Shown one piece after another: positions 1-13,700 of a stretch of 64,000 nt of DNA. The number at the start of each line of letters is the position of its first letter. Position 1 is the first letter of the stretch. Below the pieces are notes generated by a model. The model saw only the letters and a program-made list of their open reading frames with translations, made no database searches and was not told the origin of the DNA. The translations under genes and the position numbers were made by a program. The stretch comes from Anastatus disparis (taxonomy: Eukaryota > Arthropoda > Insecta > Hymenoptera > Eupelmidae): positions 1,054,001 through 1,118,000 of the forward strand of contig JAFFSR010000239.1 of the NCBI GenBank assembly GCA_017163975.1. Direction: 5' to 3'.

Positions 1-1314
1 TTGGCTGAAGAAAGATGAACATGGAAGGGGTAAAGGGGGATGCTTACTTTTATTGAAAAGAAAGGCAAACTATATTTTTCTCTATATATCTATGTCAAAG
101 AGGGACTTTAAAAGGGAGGGTTGAAAAGTAGTGCATTCCAATACGCAATTTTTGATAGATAGGTCGATGGTAACCTACATATAAGATATATGAAAAACAA
201 GACTTATTGAATAGTATATAGGAATGCTCTTAAATTTATTTCCTTGTAAAAGAAATTCCTATAGAAAAATAAGATTTACTGAGAAAATTTTAGTGAATTC
301 AAAAAAACAAAATAAATTCAAAGATAAATGAATAAAAGAATATATCTTTGTATACTATTAAATTCAACAAAAAATATATGCATATTTTAACGAAAAATTT
401 CATCAAAAAGCTTTTATTCACATTTTTTGATGGCACTGTGGTCCTTACACTTCAACAATGCTTTATTAAAGTGTAATTCAAAATGTAGACTCTTTCTTTT
501 TGGGAAAAAAATATAGGATAAAGAAGATTTACGATAAAAGGAGAAGCATTTACAGGATTTTCCTTAACTTTATTTGTCTTCTACTAGAAAATATGAGGAG
601 ATTAAGTTGGCTAGATTTTTATCTGAATTTAAGATAATTCCTTTTTAACGATCATCATAAATGTTAAGATTTCACAGATATATTAAGAATAATTAAATAA
701 AGTAAATTTAAAGATTAAATTAAATTAAAGTAAATGAAGTTACAATTTTAACATGTAAATTTGAAACGTTATTTAAACAAATAATAATAATTTAAAAGTA
801 ATTGAACAATTGGCTAAGAAAATCGACACCACTAATGAAAGGTTAACTTTCACGCTATCGACTGACACTGCGCGATAAGCTCGATAAACTTTGCATCCAA
901 CACGGCTAGACGAAAATCATGCTTTACCCAAACTCCACGTAGTTTATATACATAGTTATAACGAACAACTTGGTTGAGAAGTAGAGAGAAAGACAGAGAT
1001 AGAAGAGCAACGAGAGGCGAGAGTAACAGAGAGAAAGAGATTGCAAAACATAAGCGCTGAAAAGGCGGTTTAAGTTTGGACACGAATGTGTATACGGTGT
1101 GAGAGCGAGCGAGCGAACGAGCGCGAGAAAGTTGCAATCGGAACTCGGACGTGATTAGTCTAGGAGATAGAAATTCTCTTGGTTTTGACCTGAAATTTCA
1201 ACCTTTCTCACACGTATACACAGAAACTTTAACATTATATGCGCGCATGTATACATGTATATCAGTTGCACGCATGGCATTCGAGCAAGTTGTAATTGGT
1301 CGTCGACAGGACTG
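1..1314. other. Gene-free left flank; promoter-like from about 1000
   Basis: Bases 1-840 are AT-rich with no codon-like structure. From about 960 to 1310 the sequence becomes GA-rich (repeated GAGAGAAAG and GAGCGAGCGAGCG runs) and richer in CpG, as insect promoters with GAGA-type sites often are. An initiator-like TCAGTT lies at 1262-1267. Joined to what follows 16466, this would be continuous upstream DNA of the LRR gene before the mobile element landed. That it holds the LRR promoter is inference. Confidence 0.35.
1306..1314. repeat. 9-bp target-site duplication, left copy
   Basis: ACAGGACTG here is repeated exactly at 16458-16466. Each copy abuts the outer end of a terminal inverted repeat, which marks both boundaries of the large element. 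Confidence 0.9.
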
Positions 1315-1819
1315 ATGAAGCTGAAGCTACCCGCTGAACCTATCCGCCGTACATAGGCGTAGAAGCATGAGGGACCCGATACTTTTTATACTCTCATTTC
1401 TACCAAATATCACTCAAATAATGTTAAATAATAATGAATCATGTATTTTTAGCAATACATAGAACTAAGTAATCAATTATCTTTAATAATAAAAGTTTAA
1501 ACAATAAAATAACCAAACTTTAGAAAATCGCAGATTACCACACTTAATAAATATTAATACTTTATCAATGATTGGATTAGCACAAAAATCAATAGAATTA
1601 ATCCCTTAATAATTTCTAAAGATCATCGCGTCGTATAATTGCTGGCCCAAAAGTAATGACTATAATTATTTTGTTTATTAACCTCAAAATTTTCAAGATT
1701 TTATCAATTTTTCGGAATTATTGATTTGTAACTATTTAATAAATTGTAACTTTAATATAAAAATCATGCAAACAGATTCTCAAGAGTTTCCTCGAGACAA
1801 ATGCATTCCAAAACAGCTG
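1315..1819 (+). repeat. Left terminal inverted repeat
   Basis: Matches the reverse complement of 15953-16457. The CAGCTG at 1814-1819 and the CAGCTG at 15953-15958 are both exactly 499 bases from their outer ends, so the repeats have no net length difference. The few mismatches seen include GATAC/GAAAC near 1378, AAGTAA/AAATAA near 1470, and several in the innermost 60 bases. Its inner part (about 1640-1813) is itself one diverged copy of the satellite monomer, starting with GCTGGCCCAAAAGT, which suggests the array grew from the inner edge of the repeat. Confidence 0.9.
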
Positions 1820-4795
1820 GCCCAAAAGTTATTATATCGGAAATTTAAAGAAAAATGTTGAAAATTTATCTAATTATCTCAATTTTTTTGAATTTTTTTA
1901 TGTATAATTATTATACTCATTATAACTTTGATATAAAAATCATGCAGAATGATTCTCTAGAGTTTCTAAAAACAATCGCATTCCAAATCAGCTGGCCCAA
2001 AAAGTTATTAGACCGGCAATTTAAAGAGAAATGTTGGAAATTTATCTAATTTTCTCAATTTTTTGAATTTTTAATGTATAATTATTTTACTAATTATAAC
2101 TTTAAGATAAAAATCATGCGAATTGATTCTCTCGAGTATCCTCGAGACAAATGCATTCCGAAACAGCTGGCCCAACAGTTATTATATCGGAAATTTAAAG
2201 AAAAATGTTGAAAATTATCGAATTTCCTCAATTTTTTTTGAATTTTGAATGTATAACTATTAAATTGATTATGACTTTGATATGAAAATCATGCGAATTT
2301 ATTCTCTAGAGTATCCTCCAGACAAATGCAGTCCGAAGCAGCTGGCCACAAAAGTTTCTATATCGAAAATTTATAGAGGAATGTTGGAAATTTATCTGAT
2401 CTTCTCAATTTTTTTGACATTCTTATGTATGATTATTATACTGATTATAAATTCGATATGAAAATCATGCAGAATGATTCTCTAGAAATTCCTTAATACA
2501 ATCGCATTCCAAATCAGCTGGCCCAAAAGTTATTAGACCGGCATTTTAAAGAAAAATGTTGGAAATTTATCTAATTTTCTCATTTTTTTTTTATGTATAA
2601 TTATTATACTGATTATAACTTTGATATAGAAATCATGCAGAATCATTCTCTAGAGTTTCCTTAAAACAATCGTATTCCAAATCAGCTGGCCCAAAAGTTA
2701 TTAGACCGACAATTTAAAGAAAAATGTTGAAAATTTATCTAATTTTCTCAATTTTTTTGAATTTTTTATGTATAATTATTATACTGATTATAACTTTGAT
2801 ATAAAAATCATGCAGAAAAAAATTCTCTAGAGTTTCCTTGAAACAATCGCATTCCAAATCAGCTGGCCCAAAAGTTATTATACCGGAAATTTAAAGAGAA
2901 ATGTTGAAAATTTATCTAATTTTCTCAATTTTTGAATTTTTAATGTATAATTATTTTACTAATTATAACTTTGATATGAAAATCATGCAAATTGATTCTT
3001 TCGAGTATCCTCGAGAGAAAAATGCATTCCGAAACAGCTGGCCCAAGAGTTATTATATAGGAAATTTGAAGAAAAATGTTGGAAATTTATCGAATTTTCT
3101 CAATTTTTTTGAATTTTTTATGTATAATTATTATACTGATTATAACTTTGATATGAAAATCATGCAGAATGATTTTCTAGAGTTTTCTTAAAACAATCGC
3201 ATTCTAAATCAGCTGGCCCAAAAGTTATTAGACCGGCAATTTAAAGAAAAATGTTGAAAATTTATCTAATTTTCTCAATTTTTTGAATTTTTATGTATAA
3301 TTATTATACTGATTATAACTTTGATATAAAAATCATGCAGAAAGATTCTCTAGAGTTTCCTTGAAACAATCGCATTCCAAATCAGCTGGCCCAAAAGTTA
3401 TTATACCGGAAATTTAAAAAGAAATGTTGAAAATTTATTTAATTTTCTCAATTTTTTGAATTTTTAATGTATAATTATTTTACTAATTATAACTTTGATA
3501 TGAAAATCATGCAGAAAGATTCTCTAGAGTTTCCTTGAAACAATCGCATTCCAAATCAGCTGGCCCAAAAGTTATTATACCGGAAATTTAAAGAGAAATG
3601 TTGAAAATTTATCTCAATTTTTGAATTTTTAATGTATAATTATTTTACTAATTATAACTTTGATATGAAAATCATGCAAATTGATTCTTTCGAGTATCCT
3701 CGAGAAAAATGCATTCCGAAACAGCTGGCCCAAGAGTTATTATATAGGAAATTTAAAGAGAAATGTTGGAAATTTATCTAATTTTCTCAATTTTTTGAAT
3801 TTTTAATGTATAATTATTATACTGATTATAGCTTTGATATGAAAATCATGCAGAATGATTTTCTAGAGTTTTCTTAAAACAATCGCATTCTAAATCAGCT
3901 GGCCCAAAAGTCATTATATCGGAAATTTAAAGAGAAATGTTGGAAATTTATCTAATTTTCTCCTTTTTTTTTTTATGTATAATTATTATACTGAATATAA
4001 CTTTGATATAGAAATCATGCAGAATCATTCTCTAGAGTTTCCTTAAAACAATCGCATTCCAAATCAGCTGGCCCAAAAGTTATTAGACCGACAATTTAAA
4101 GAAAAATGTTGAAAATTTATCTAATTTTCTCAATTTTTTTAAATTTTTTATGTATACTTATTATACTGATTATAACTTTGATATAAGAATCATGCAGAAG
4201 GATTCTCTAGAGTTTCCTTGAAACAATCGCATTCCAAATCAGCTGGCCCAAAAGTTATTATATCGGGAATTCAAAGAGGAATGTTGGAAATTTATCTAAT
4301 TTTCTGAATTTTTTTGAATTTTTTTGTATAATCATTATACCGATTATAACTTTGATATGAAAATCATGCGAATTGATTCTCTAGAGTATCCTTCAGACAA
4401 CTGCATTCCAAAACAGCTGGCCCAAAAGTTATAAGACCGGCTATTATAAAAAAGTGTTTGAAATTTATCTAATCTTCTTAATTTTTTTAAAATTTGATTA
4501 TATAATCATTTTATCAATTATAACTTTGATATAAGAATCATGCGAAAAGATTCTCTAGAGTTTCTTGAGGCAAATGCATTCGAATCAGCTACCCCAAAAA
4601 GTTATTAGACCGGCTATTAGAACAAAAATGTTTGAGAATTATCGAATTTTCTAATTTTTTTTTGAATTTTGAATGTAAAACTATTATATTTATTATAACT
4701 TTGATATAAAAATCATTCAGAATGATTCTCCGGATATGGCTTGAAATAATTGCATTCCCAATAAGCTGCCCAAAAGTTATCAGACCATCTATTAC
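1640..4795 (+). repeat. 175-bp satellite array, left (forward) arm, about 18 monomers
   Basis: Monomers keyed on CAGCTGGCCCAAAAG start at 1814, 1989, 2164, 2339 and 2515, spacing 175, 175, 175 and 176. Each holds a GAATTTTTTATGTATAATT tract, an AAAATCATGC box, a TCTAGAG or CTCGAG palindrome and a GCATTCC box. Two monomer classes are visible: one with AAAACAATCGCATTCC, one with GAGACAAATGCATTCC. Monomers become more diverged towards the centre (4430-4795: altered CAGCTACCCCAAAAAG box, reworked spacing). Confidence 0.92.
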
Positions 4796-7700
4796 ATTTC
4801 TCTTTAAATTGCCGGTCTAATAACTTTTGGGCCAGCTGATTTGGAATGCGATTGTTTTAAGGAAACTCTAGAGAATCATTCTGCATGATTTTTATATCAA
4901 AGTTATAATCAGTATAATAATGATACATAAAAAATTCAAAAAAATTGAGATAATTAGATAAATTTTCAACATTTTTCTTTAAATTTCCGATATAATAACT
5001 TTTGGGCCAGCTGTTTCGGCATGCATTTGTCTCAAGGATACTCGAGAGAATCAATTTGCATGATTTTCATATCAAAGTTATAATTAGTAAAATAATTATA
5101 CAATAAAAAATCAAAAAAATTGAGATAATCAGATAAATTTCCAACATTTCTCTTTAAATTTCAGATATAATAACTTTCGGGCCAGCTGTTTTAGAATGCA
5201 TTTGTCTCGAGGATACTCGAGAGGATCAATTTGCATGATTTTCATATCGAAGTTATAATTAGTAAAATAATTATACATTAAAAATTCAAAAAATTGAGAA
5301 AATTAGATAAATTTCCAACATTTCTCTTTCAATTGCCGGTCTAATAACTTTTGGGCCAGCTGATTTGGAATGCGATTGTTTTGAGGAAACTCTAGAGAAT
5401 CATTCTGCATGATTTTTATATCAAAGTTATAATCAGTATAATAATTAAACATAAAAAATTCAAAAAAATGAGATAATTAGATAAATTTTTTAACATTTTT
5501 CTTTAAATTTCCGATATAATAACTTTTGGGCCAGCTGTTTCAGAATGCATTTGTCTCGAGGATACTCGAGAGAATCAATTTGCATGATTTTCATCTCAAA
5601 GTTATAATTAGTAAAATAATTATACATTAAAAATTCAAAAAAATTGAGAAAATCAGATAAATTTCCAACATTTCTTTAAATTCGATATATAACTTTTGGC
5701 ACTTTTTGAAGCATTTCTGAGGATACTAGAGAATCAATTTGATGATTTTCATATCAAGTTATAATTAGTAAAATATTATACATTAAAGATTCAAAAATTG
5801 AGAAAATAGATAAATTTCCAACATTTCTCTTTAAATTGCCGGTCTAATACTTTTGGCACTTTTCGAATTCTGGGTACTTGAATCAATTTGCATGATTTTC
5901 ATATCAAGTTATATCAGTATAGTAATTATATAAAAATTCAAAGAAATTGAGAAAACAGATAAATTTCCAACATTTCTTTTTAAATTGCCGGTCTAATAAC
6001 TTTTGGGCCAGCTGATTTAGAACGCGATTGTTTTAAGAAAACTCTAGAGAACCATTCTGCATGATTTTTATATCGAAGTTATAATCAGTATAATAATTAT
6101 ACATTAAAAATTAAAAAATTGAGAAAATTAGATGAATTTCCAACATTTCTCTTCAACTTGCCGGTCTAATAACTTTTGGGCCAGCTGATTTGGAATGCGA
6201 TTGTTTTAAGGAAACTCTAGCGAATCATTCTGCATGATTTTCATATCAAAGTTACAATCAGTATAATAATTATGCATTAAAAATTCAAAAAATTGAGAAA
6301 ATTGGATAAATTTTCAACATTTCTCTTTAAATTTCCTATATAATAACTTTTGGTCAGCTGTTTCGGAATGCATTTGTCTCGAGGATATTATCAATTTGCA
6401 TGATTTTCATATCAAAGTTATAATCAGTATATAATTATACATAAAAATTCAAAGAAATTGAGAAAATCAGATAAATTTCCAACATTTCTTTTAAATTGCC
6501 GGTCTAATAACTTTTGGGCAAGCTGATTTAGAACGCGATTGTTTTAAGAAAACTCTAGAGAACCATTCTGCATGATTTTTATATCAAAGTTATAATCAGT
6601 ATAATAATTATACATAAAAAATTTAAAAAATTGAGAAAATTAGATAAATTTCCATTTCTCTTTAAATTTCCGATATAATAACTTTTGGGCCAGCTGTTTC
6701 GGGAATGCCTTTGTCTCGAGGATACTCTAGAGAATCAATTTGCATGATTTTCATATCAAAGTTATAATTAGTAAAATAATTATACATTAAAAATTCAAAA
6801 AAAATTCAGAATATTAGATAAATTTCCAATATTTCTCTTTAAATTGCCGGTCTAATAACTTTTGGGCCAGCTGATTCAGAACGAGATTGTTTTAAGAAAA
6901 CTCTAGAGGATCATTCTGCATGATTTTTATATCGAGGTTATAATCAGTATAGTAATTATACATAAAAAATTCTAAAAAATTGAGAAAATTAGATAAATTT
7001 TCAACATTTTTTTTTAAATTTCTGATATAATAACTTTTGAGCCAGCTGATTTAGAACGAGATTGTTTTAAGAAAACTCTAGAGGATCATTCTGCATGATT
7101 TTTATATCAAAGTTATAATCAGTATAGTAATTATACATAAAAAATTCAAAAAAAATTGAAAAAAATTAGATAAATTTTACAATATTTTTCTTTAAATTTC
7201 CGATATAATAACTTTTGGGCCAGCTGTTTCGGAATGCATTTGTCTGAAGGATACTCTAGAGAATCAATTCGCATGATTTTCATATCAAAGTTATAATCGG
7301 TATAATGATTATACACAAAAGATTCAAAAAAATTCAGAAAATTAGATAAATTTCCAACATTTCTCTTTAAATTTCCTATATAATAACTTTTGGGCCAGCT
7401 GTTTCGGAATGCATTTGTCTTGAGGATACTGTAGAGAATCAATTTGCATGATTTTCATATCAAAGTTATAATTAGTAAAATAATTATATGTTCAAAATTC
7501 AAAAAATTGAGAAAATTAGACAAATTTCCAACATTTCTCTTTCAATTGCCGGTCTAATAACTTTTGGGCCAGCTGATTTGGAATGCGATTGTTTTGAGGA
7601 AACTCTAGAGAATCATTCTGCATGATTTTTATATCAAAGTTATAATCAGTATAATAATTAAACATAAAAAATTCAAAAAAAATGAGATAATTAGATAAAT

Positions 7701-10700
7701 TTTTAACATTTTTCTTTAAATTTCCGATATAATAACTTTTGGGCCAGCTGTTTCAGAATGCATTTGTCTCGAGGATACTCGAGAGAATCAATTTGCATGA
7801 TTTTCATCTCAAAGTTATAATTAGTAAAATAATTATACATTAAAAATTCAAAAAAATTGAGAAAATCAGATAAATTTCCAACATTTCTCTTTAAATTTCC
7901 GATATAATAACTTTTGGGCCAGCTGTTTTGGAATGCATTTGGCTCGAGGATACTCGAGAGAATCAATTTGCATGATTTTCATATCAAAGTTATAATTAGT
8001 AAAATAATTATACATTAAAGATTCAAAAAATTGAGAAAATTAGATAAATTTCCAACATTTCTCTTTAAATTGCCGGTCTAATAACTTTTGGGCCAGCTGT
8101 TTCGGAATGCATTTGTCTCGAGGATACTGTAGAGAATCAATTTGCATGATTTTCATATCAAAGTTATAATCAGTATAGTAATTATACATAAAAAATTCAA
8201 AGAAATTGAGAAAATCAGATAAATTTCCAACATTTCTTTTTAAATTGCCGGTCTAATAACTTTTGGGCCAGCTGATTTAGAACGCGATTGTTTTAAGAAA
8301 ACTCTAGAGAACCATTCTGCATGATTTTTATATCGAAGTTATAATCAGTATAATAATTATACATTAAAAATTAAAAAAATTGAGAAAATTAGATGAATTT
8401 CCAACATTTCTCTTCAACTTGCCGGTCTAATAACTTTTGGGCCAGCTGATTTGGAATGCGATTGTTTTAAGGAAACTCTAGCGAATCATTCTGCATGATT
8501 TTCATATCAAAGTTACAATCAGTATAATAATTATGCATTAAAAATTCAAAAAATTGAGAAAATTGGATAAATTTTCAACATTTCTCTTTAAATTTCCTAT
8601 ATAATAACTTTTGGGTCAGCTGTTTCGGAATGCATTTGTCTCGAGGATACTGTAGAGAATCAATTTGCATGATTTTCATATCAAAGTTATAATCAGTATA
8701 GTAATTATACATAAAAAATTCAAAGAAATTGAGAAAATCAGATAAATTTCCAACATTTCTTTTTAAATTGCCGGTCTAATAACTTTTGGGCAAGCTGATT
8801 TAGAACGCGATTGTTTTAAGAAAACTCTAGAGAACCATTCTGCATGATTTTTATATCAAAGTTATAATCAGTATAATAATTATACATAAAAAATTCTAAA
8901 AAATTGAGAAAATTAGATAAATTTCCATTTCTCTTTAAATTTCCGATATAATAACTTTTGGGCCAGCTGTTTCGGAATGCCTTTGTCTCGAGGATACTCT
9001 AGAGAATCAATTTGCATGATTTTCATATCAAAGTTATAATTAGTAAAATAATTATACATTAAAAATTCAAAAAAATTCAGAATATTAGATAAATTTCCAA
9101 TATTTCTCTTTAAATTGCCGGTCTAATAACTTTTGGGCCAGCTGATTCAGAACGAGATTGTTTTAAGAAAACTGTTGAGGATCATTCTGCATGATTTTTA
9201 TATCAAAGTTATAATCAGTATAGTAATTATACATAAAAAATTCTAAAAAATTGAGAAAATTAGATAAATTTTCAACATTTTTTTTTAAATTTCTGATATA
9301 ATAACTTTTGAGCCAGCTGATTTAGAACGAGATTGTTTTAAGAAAACTCTAGAGGATCATTCTGCATGATTTTTATATCAAAGTTATAATCAGTATAGTA
9401 ATTATACATAAAAAATTCAAAAAAATTGAAAAAATTAGATAAATTTTCAACATTTTTCTTTAAATTTCCGATATAATAACTTTTGGGCCAGCTGTTTCGG
9501 AATGCATTTGTCTGAAGGATACTCTAGAGAATCAATTCGCATGATTTTCATATCAAAGTTATAATCGGTATAATGATTATACACAAAAGATTCAAAAAAA
9601 TTCAGAAAATTAGATAAATTTCCAACATTTCTCTTTAAATTTCCTATATAATAACTTTTGGGCCAGCTGTTTCGGAATGCATTTGTCTTGAGGATACTGT
9701 AGAGAATCAATTTGCATGATTTTCATATCAAAGTTATAATTAGTAAAATAATTATATGTTCAAAATTCAAAAAATTGAGAAAATTAGACAAATTTCTAAC
9801 ATTTTTCTTTAAATTGCCGGTCTAATAACTTTTGGGCCAGCTGATTTGGAATGCGATTGTTTTAAGAATACTCTAGAGAATCATTCTGCATGATTTTTAT
9901 ATCAAAGTTATAATCAGTATAGTAATTATACATAAAAAATTCAAAAAATTGAGAAAATTAGATAAATTTTCAACATTTCTCTTTAAATTGCCGGTCTAAT
10001 AACTTTTGGGCCAGGTGTTTCGGACTGCATTTGTCTGAAGGATACTCTAGAGAATCAATTCGCATGATTTTCATATCAAAGTTATAATCGGTATAATGTT
10101 TATACACAAAAAATTCAAAAAAATTCAGAAAATTAGATAAATTTCCAACAATTTTTTTTAAATTTCCTATATAATAACTTTTGGGCCAGCTGTTTCGGAA
10201 TGCATTTGTCTCGAGGATACTGTAGAGAATCAATTTTCATGATTTTCATATCAAAGTTATAATTAGTAAAATAATTATATCTTCAAAATTCAAAAAATTG
10301 AGAAAATTAGAAAAATTTCCAACATTTCTCTTTGAATTTCCGATATAATAACTTTTGGGCCAGCTGATTTAGAAGGAAATTGGTTTAAGAAAACTGTAGA
10401 GGATCATTCTGCATAATTTTTATATGAAAGTTATAATCAGTATAGTAATTATACATAAATAATTCAAAAAAATTGAGAAAATTAGATAAATTTCCAACAT
10501 TTCTCTTTAAATTTCCGATATAATAACTTTTGGGCCAGCTGTTTCGGAATGCATTTGTCTGAAGGATACTCTAGAAAATCAATTGGCATGATTCCCATAT
10601 CAAAGTTATAATCGGTATAATGATTATACACAAAAAATTCAAAAAAATTCAGAAAATTAGATAAATTTCCAATATTTCTCTTTAAATTGCCGGTCTAATA

Positions 10701-13700
10701 ACTTTTGGGCCAGCTGATTTAGAACGAGATTGTTTTAAGAAAACTCTAGAGGATCATTCTGCATGATTTTTATATCAAAGTTATAATCAGTATAGTAATT
10801 ATACATAAAAAATTCAAAAAAATTGAGAAAATTAGATAAATTTTCAACATTTTTCTTTAAATTTCCGATATAATAACTTTTTGGCCAGCTGTTTCGGAAT
10901 GCATTTGTCTGAAGGATACTCTAGAGAAGCAATTCGCATGATTTTCATATCAAAGTTATAATCGGTATAATGATTATACACAAAAAATTCAAAAAAAATC
11001 AGAAAATTAGATGAATTTCCAACATTTCTCTTTAAATTGCCGGTCTAATAACTTTTGGGCCAGCTGATTTAGAACGAGATTGTTTTAAGAAAACTGTTGA
11101 GGATCATTCTGCATGATTTTTATATCAAAGTTATAATCAGTATAGTAATTATACATAAAAAATTCAAAAAAAATTGAGAAAATTAGATAAATTTTCAACA
11201 TTTTTCTTTAAATTTCCGATATAATAACTTTTGGGCCAGCTGTTTCGGAATGCATTGGTCTGAAGGATACTCTAGAGAATCAATTCGCATGATTTTCATA
11301 TCAAAGTTATAATCGGTATAATGATTATACACAAAAAATTCAAAAAAATTCAGAAAATTAGATAAATTTCCAATATTTCTCTTTAAATTGCCGGTCTAAT
11401 AACTTTTGGGCCAGCTGATTTAGAACGAGATTGTTTTAAGAAAACTCTAGAGGATCATTCTGCATGATTTTTATATCAAAGTTATAATCAGTATAGTAAT
11501 TATACATAAAAATTTAAAAAAATTGAGAAAATTAGATAAATTTTCAACATTTTTTTTTAAATTTCCGATATAATAACTTTTGGGCCAGCTGATTTAGAAC
11601 GAGATTGTTTTAAGAAAACTCTAGAGGATCATTCTGCATGATTTTTATATCAAAGTTATAATCAGTATAGTAATTATACATAAAAAATTCAAAAAAATTG
11701 AAAAAATTAGATAAATTTTCAACATTTTTCTTTAAATTTCCGAATAATAACTTTTGGGCCAGCTGTTTCGGAATGCATTTGTCTGAAGGATACTCTAGAG
11801 AATCAATTCGCATGATTTTCATATCAAAGTTATAATCGGTATAATGATCATACACAAAAAATTCAAAAAAATTCAGAAAATTAGATAAATTTCCAACATT
11901 TCTCTTTAAATTTCCTATATAATAACATTTGGGCCAGCGGTTTCGGAATGCATTTGTCTCGAGGATACTGTAGAGAATCAATTTGCATGATTTTCATATC
12001 AAAGTTATAATTAGTAAAATAATTATATGTTCAAAATTCAAAAAATTGAGAAATTAGATAAATTTCCAACATTTTTCTTTAAATTGCCGGTCTAATAACT
12101 TTTGGGCCACCTGATTCTGAATGCGATTGTTTTAAGAAAACTCTAGAGAATCATTCTGCATGATTTTTATATCAAAGTTATAATCAGTATAGTAATTATA
12201 CATAAAAAATTCAAAAAATTGAGAAAATTAGATAAATTTTCAACATTTCTCTTTAAATTGCCGGTCTAATAACTTTCGGGCCAGGTGTTTCGGACTGCAT
12301 TTGTCTGAAGGATACTCTAGAGAATCAATTCGCATGATTTTCATATCAAAGTTATAATCGGTATAATGTTTATACACAAAAAATTCAAAAAAATTCAGAA
12401 AATTAGATAAATTTCCAACATTTCTCTTTGAATTTCCGATATAATAACTTTTGGGCCAGCTGATTCAGAAGGAGATTGTTTTAAGAAAACTCTAGAGGAT
12501 CATTCTGCATGATTTTTATATCAAAGTTATAATCAGTATAGTAATTATACATAAAAAATTCAAAAAAATTGAGAAAATTAGATAAATTTTCAACATTTTT
12601 CTTTAAATTTCCGATATAATAACTTTTTGGCCAGCTGTTTCGGAATGCATTTGTCTGAAGGATACTCTAGAGAAGCAATTCGCATGATTTTCATATCAAA
12701 GTTATAATCGGTATAATGATTATACACAAAAAATTCAAAAAAATTCAGAAAATTAGATAAATTTCCAACATTTCTCTTTAAATTTCCTATATAATAACAT
12801 TTGGGCCAGCGGTTTCGGAATGCATTTGTCTCGAGAATACTGTAGAGAATCAATTTGCATGATTTTCATATCAAAGTTATAATTAGTAAAATAATTATAT
12901 GTTCAAAATTCAAAAAATTGAGAAATTAGATAAATTTCCAACATTTTTCTTTAAATTGCCGGTCTAATAACTTTTGGGCCAGCTGATTTAGAACGAGATT
13001 GTTTTAAGAAAACTGTAGAGGATCATTCTGCATGATTTTTATATCAAAGTTATAATCAGTATAGTAATTATACATAAAAAATTCAAAAAAATTGAGAAAA
13101 TTAGATAAATTTTCAACATTTTTCTTCAAATTTCCGATATAATAACTTTTGGGCCAGCTGTTTCGGAATGCATTGGTCTGAAGGATACTCTAGAGAATCA
13201 ATTCGCATGATTTTCATATCAAAGTTATAATCGGTATAATGATTATACACAAAAAATTCAAAAAAATTCAGAAAATTAGATAAATTTCCAATATTTCTCT
13301 TTAAATTGCCGGTCTAATAACTTTTGGGCCAGCTGATTTAGAACGAGATTGTTTCAAGAAAACTCTAGAGGATCATTCTGCATGATTTTTATATCAAAGT
13401 TATAATCAGTATAGTAATTATACATAAAAAATTTAAAAAATTGAGAAAATTAGATAAATTTTCAACATTTTTTTTTAAATTTCCGATATAATAACTTTTG
13501 GGCCAGCTGATTTAGAACGAGATTGTTTTAAGAAAACTCTAGAGGATCATTCTGCATGATTTTTTATATCAAAGTTATAATCAGTATAGTAATTATACAT
13601 AAAAAATTCAAAAAAATTGAAAAAATTAGATAAATTTTCAACATTTTTCTTTAAATTTCCGATATAATAACTTTTGGGCCAGCTGTTTCGGAATGCATTT

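Noticed and set aside
850..1137. 95-codon minus frame
   Set aside because: Ser/Leu/Arg-rich reading of GA/CT tracts in promoter-like sequence; no domain, splice context or poly(A) support.
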